Of a stretch of 62,565 bases of DNA, positions 59,742 to 62,565 are shown piece after piece; the stretch's first letter is position 1, and the number at the start of each line of letters is the position of its first letter. Source of the stretch: Bacteroidales bacterium (lineage in GTDB: Bacteria; Bacteroidota; Bacteroidia; Bacteroidales; JAFGHD01); contig JAFGHD010000007.1 of the NCBI GenBank assembly GCA_016939365.1, positions 1 through 62,565 of the forward strand. Reading direction: 5' to 3'. Position numbers and translations under genes: made by a program. Below the pieces are notes generated by a model, which was not told the DNA's origin, did no database searches, and was given only the letters and a program-made list of their open reading frames with translations.

Positions 59742-62565
59742 ATGAAAACCAGAGTACAATGCCTGACAGCGCTGGCGGCAGTAATGATGTCCGCATCCCT
59801 CGCTGCCCAGACCTTCACCGTCAGCCTGAAGGCCTTCCTGGAAGGGCCCTTTGACGGTACTTCGATGACCACCACCCTGAACAGCCACAACGAGCTGCCC
59901 CTTTTCCAGCCCTACAACACACCCCCGTGGAACTACACGGGGAACGAAATGGTACCCGTCATCCCGAATGCGGATGTGGTGGACTGGGTGCTCATCCGGC
60001 TCAGGGAGACGCCGGGCGATGCCTCCACCGCTTATGAGGAATACACGGTGGCCACCCAGGCGGGTTTTATCCTGAAGGACGGTACCATCGTATCCACCGA
60101 CGGGAGCAGCCCTTTGCAGTTCACCTGCACGGTAACCTGCAACCTATATGCGGTGGTCTGTCACCGTAACCACCTGGCTGTAATGTCGGGCAATGCACTG
60201 GCGGGAGGCGGGAGCCAGTACAGCTATGATTTCTCCACAGGGGAGGGACAGGCATATGGCGGCGCCACGGGCCACAAGGAGCTGGCGCAGGGAGTATGGG
60301 GAATGGTATCGGGCGACGCCAACGCCGACGGACAGGTGAATACCCAGGACAAGGTGGACTTCTGGTGCGTGCAGGTGGGTAATTCAGGCTACCTGGAGAG
60401 CGATTTCAGCCTGAACGGGCAGGTGGACAATGTGGACAAAGTGGAGCACTGGAACTGCAACTGCGGCTGCAGCACCCAGATGCCCGGCCCGTGGGAATGC
60501 GGGAATCCCATGTTGGATAGCCGTGACGGGCAATTCTACACAACCGTTGAAACCGGCACCCAGTGCTGGATGGCCGGAAACCTGAACATCGGCACGATGA
60601 TACCGGGAACCAGCAACCAGACCAATAACGGCACCATCGAGAAATACTGCTATGACGACAATCCAGCCCAGTGCGATGAATACGGCGGCCTGTACCAGTG
60701 GGATGAGATGATGCGTTATTTGACCATTCCCGGATTTGAAGGTATATGTCCCAACGGCTGGCATGTGCCCACCGATGCCGAATGGTGCATCCTGGAACAG
60801 TATGTGGATCCGAACATTACCTGCAGCAGCACCGGCTGGCGGGGCGTGGACGGCGGAGGCAAGTTGAAGGAAGCAGGTTATGCCCATTGGGCACTCCCCA
60901 ATACCGGGGCCACGAACTTCAGCGGCTTCACGGCGCTTCCTGGTGGTGGTAAAAGTCCTTCTGGCAGTTTCTTTGACCTAACCTACTATGGTTATTCTTG
61001 GTCTTCTTCCGCGTATGGTCCGGGTGCGTGGTACCGGAGCCTGTCAAATACTAATGCTCAAGTGTTTCGAAATAGCAATAATAAGTTAAACAGCTATTCG
61101 GTTCGATGCGTACTCGGGGCTTATCAGAACCAGCCCCCGGCAGCACCGTCCGGCCCAAATCCTGTAAACAATGCAACCGGTCAACCTCTGGATACGCAAC
61201 TTTCATGGACCTGCTCCGATCCGGAAAACGACCCGCTGACGTTTGATGTGTACTTCGGAACATCAACCCCGCCCCCGCAGGTATCGGCAGGTCAGGCAAG
61301 CTATACCTACAATCCGGGAAATCTTGATTTCAGCACTGAGTATTTCTGGAAAGTGGTGGCCCATGACGATCACGGCAATACCACGGAAGGGCCTGTCTGG
61401 TCATTCAAAACATTATCTCCTTTTCTCTGTGGAGACACCCTTATAGATCTTCGCGATGGCCAAAAATATACCACTGTACAGATCGGATCACAGTGCTGGA
61501 TGGCCGGGAACCTGAACATCGGCACGATGATCTACGGCAGCAGCAACCAGACCAATAACGGAACCATTGAAAAATACTGCTACTACAATAGCACTGCCAA
61601 CTGCAATGAATACGGCGGCCTGTACCAGTGGAACGAGATGATGCAGTATGCACTCACTCAAGGGGTACAAGGCATTTGCCCCGACGGCTGGCATGTGCCC
61701 ACCGATGCCGAATGGTTTACCATGGAGCATTTCGTGGATGCAACGATCACTCTCAGCGGAGGCTGGCGGGGCGTGGACGGCGGTGGCAGGCTCAAGGAAA
61801 CCGGTTATGAACACTGGTCTCCGCCCAACACCGGTGCCATCAATTCCAGCGGTTTTACAGCCCGTGGTGGCGGTTATCGTAATCAGCCGGGCATTTTTGA
61901 AGAGTTCAAAGTACATGGTGTGTGGTGGTCATCTTCAAGTTCAGGCGGTGTCACTCCGACATGCCGGGCTCTCTCCTTTGCCTCTCCTCAGGTGATGCGC
62001 GGAGGCGAAGGTGTGTCCAACGGATTCAGTGTCCGGTGTATCATGGATGGCGCTGCACCCGGATTGCCGCAGAATCCGGTACCGCCTGACAACTTTCCGG
62101 ACCAGCCCGTTAATACTTCCATTAGTTGGTCGTGTCACGATCCCGGTAATAATCTGCTGACATACGATGTATATTTCGGGAAAACCAATCCGCCGGCCCT
62201 GGTCTCCGCCTTTCAGGCGGACACAACCTATAATCCGGGTTTGCTGGACTTCAATACGGTCTATTACTGGAAGATCATAGCTCATAACATCATCGGTTTC
62301 AATGCCGAAGGACCGGTCTGGAGCTTCAGCACCACAGTACCACTGTCATGGCATTGCGGGGACTCGCTTGTGGATCCCCGGGATGGACAGGTCTATGCTA
62401 CCGTTCAGACAGTCAATCAGTGCTGGATGTCCGGAAACCTGAACATCGGTACTCCAATAGATGGTACCTTTCAACAGTCGAACAATGGAACAATCGAAAA
62501 ATATTGTTACGGTAACAGTGCTTTAAACTGTGATGAATACGGCGGTCTTTACCAGTGGAACGAAA
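59742..62565 (+). CDS. Multi-FISUMP surface protein, 3' end cut by window edge
   Basis: At least 941 residues are visible, open to the window edge. A signal peptide (about 1-22, ending SLAAQ) is followed by about 150 residues of beta-rich sequence, then a dockerin-like pair (SGDANADGQVNTQDKVDF and DFSLNGQVDNVDKVEHW). Three FISUMP domains follow, each with QCWMxGNLNIGT, NNGTIEKYCY, EYGGLYQW, GWHVPTDAEW and SVRC, separated by fibronectin-like segments (DVYFGTSTPPPQVSAG). FISUMP domains are lectin-like and occur in surface proteins. Part of the first domain (60948-61110) has unusual codons; see the findings. Confidence 0.88.
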   Translation, partial: MKTRVQCLTALAAVMMSASLAAQTFTVSLKAFLEGPFDGTSMTTTLNSHNELPLFQPYNTPPWNYTGNEMVPVIPNADVVDWVLIRLRETPGDASTAYEEYTVATQAGFILKDGTIVSTDGSSPLQFTCTVTCNLYAVVCHRNHLAVMSGNALAGGGSQYSYDFSTGEGQAYGGATGHKELAQGVWGMVSGDANADGQVNTQDKVDFWCVQVGNSGYLESDFSLNGQVDNVDKVEHWNCNCGCSTQMPGPWECGNPMLDSRDGQFYTTVETGTQCWMAGNLNIGTMIPGTSNQTNNGTIEKYCYDDNPAQCDEYGGLYQWDEMMRYLTIPGFEGICPNGWHVPTDAEWCILEQYVDPNITCSSTGWRGVDGGGKLKEAGYAHWALPNTGATNFSGFTALPGGGKSPSGSFFDLTYYGYSWSSSAYGPGAWYRSLSNTNAQVFRNSNNKLNSYSVRCVLGAYQNQPPAAPSGPNPVNNATGQPLDTQLSWTCSDPENDPLTFDVYFGTSTPPPQVSAGQASYTYNPGNLDFSTEYFWKVVAHDDHGNTTEGPVWSFKTLSPFLCGDTLIDLRDGQKYTTVQIGSQCWMAGNLNIGTMIYGSSNQTNNGTIEKYCYYNSTANCNEYGGLYQWNEMMQYALTQGVQGICPDGWHVPTDAEWFTMEHFVDATITLSGGWRGVDGGGRLKETGYEHWSPPNTGAINSSGFTARGGGYRNQPGIFEEFKVHGVWWSSSSSGGVTPTCRALSFASPQVMRGGEGVSNGFSVRCIMDGAAPGLPQNPVPPDNFPDQPVNTSISWSCHDPGNNLLTYDVYFGKTNPPALVSAFQADTTYNPGLLDFNTVYYWKIIAHNIIGFNAEGPVWSFSTTVPLSWHCGDSLVDPRDGQVYATVQTVNQCWMSGNLNIGTPIDGTFQQSNNGTIEKYCYGNSALNCDEYGGLYQWNE
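60561..62460 (+). repeat. Tandem FISUMP units with DNA-level identity
   Basis: The motif beginning CAGTGCTGGATGGCCGG recurs at 60561 and 61491 with one base change over about 40 bases, and diverged at 62418. The unit is about 930 bases (310 residues), one FISUMP domain plus one fibronectin-like linker. Such identity invites recombination and copy-number change. Confidence 0.8.

Noticed and set aside
60384-60887. 167-residue minus-strand frame inside the FISUMP gene
   Set aside because: Shadow of the repeat: a similar minus-strand frame appears opposite the next FISUMP unit at 61488-61916, as expected for mirrored repeat codons.
60561-62460. Regularly spaced repeats as a possible CRISPR array
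   Set aside because: The spacing is about 930 bases, the repeats are coding and in frame; no short-spacer structure.

Overview
The window comes from a member of the Bacteroidota, most like a Bacteroidales-type heterotroph living with little oxygen. The evidence is several proteins with type IX secretion (T9SS) C-terminal sorting domains (one type B, at least five type A), promoters of the Bacteroidota form TTTG-N17-20-TAnnTTTG, lineage-typical families (DUF4783, DUF6913, an RseC-like protein, FISUMP repeats), a three-subunit SdhCAB succinate dehydrogenase/fumarate reductase and an NrfHA ammonifying nitrite reductase. I see no rRNA, tRNA, CRISPR array, complete insertion sequence or phage module.

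Layout. 1-3080: C-terminally cut giant surface protein (choice-of-anchor L, Ig/PKD-like repeats, type B sorting domain). 3.4-5.6 kb: DUF4783-nadC-yihY operon. 5.9-7.1 kb: SDR oxidoreductase and RseC-like protein. 7.1-10.8 kb: universal stress protein, then an operon of a membrane class III nucleotide cyclase and an HD phosphohydrolase. 10.9-12.0 kb: flavin reductase and DUF6913. 12.2-17.5 kb: a broken M14 carboxypeptidase, its intact paralogue and a membrane spermidine-synthase-like protein. 17.5-21.7 kb: a very basic membrane protein of unknown function, an alpha-oxoamine-synthase-like enzyme and aminopeptidase P. 21.8-26.8 kb: sdhCAB and a short-chain fatty acid transporter. 26.8-31.5 kb: M23 peptidase and a receiver-kinase/NtrC pair. 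31.5-35.2 kb: DgkA, a KefB-type antiporter, rplS and trmD. 35.5-41.6 kb: secreted subtilase, DEDDh exonuclease, 2-oxoacid dehydrogenase E2 and a two-part glycosyltransferase. 42-46.5 kb: a nitrite/NO cluster (Rrf2 regulator, DUF438/PAS remnants, DUF1858-type protein, nrfHA). 46.7-49.3 kb: an A+T-rich patch with an old-yellow-enzyme-type oxidoreductase and a truncated RadC. 49.4-58.5 kb: secreted beta-helix protein, FtsX-type permease, a metallo-beta-lactamase gene with a nonsense codon, a putative beta-propeller protein, nadD and a secreted C45-type acyl-hydrolase. 58.5-59.7 kb: a gene-free island of dispersed repeats. 59.7 kb to the end: a large FISUMP-repeat surface protein, cut by the window edge.

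How it fits together. Respiration is represented by SdhCAB and by NrfHA, the latter behind an Rrf2 regulator with a cysteine cluster. The secreted peptidases, acyl-hydrolase, beta-helix and FISUMP proteins suggest scavenging or surface contact through T9SS. The most distinctive feature is gene damage that can be read directly: an in-frame 210-codon loss of a peptidase active site at a short repeat, two +1 homopolymer frameshifts (T8, A7), a half-lost hemerythrin domain, a RadC without its JAB domain and an in-frame amber codon in a hydrolase. The best candidates for something new are a compositionally odd, Asn-rich patch in the first FISUMP domain that resembles a diversified region, a GT2 enzyme fused to a phosphoglycosyltransferase-like domain with no visible catalytic core, and a roughly 175-residue Arg/Lys-rich domain attached to a multi-pass membrane protein.
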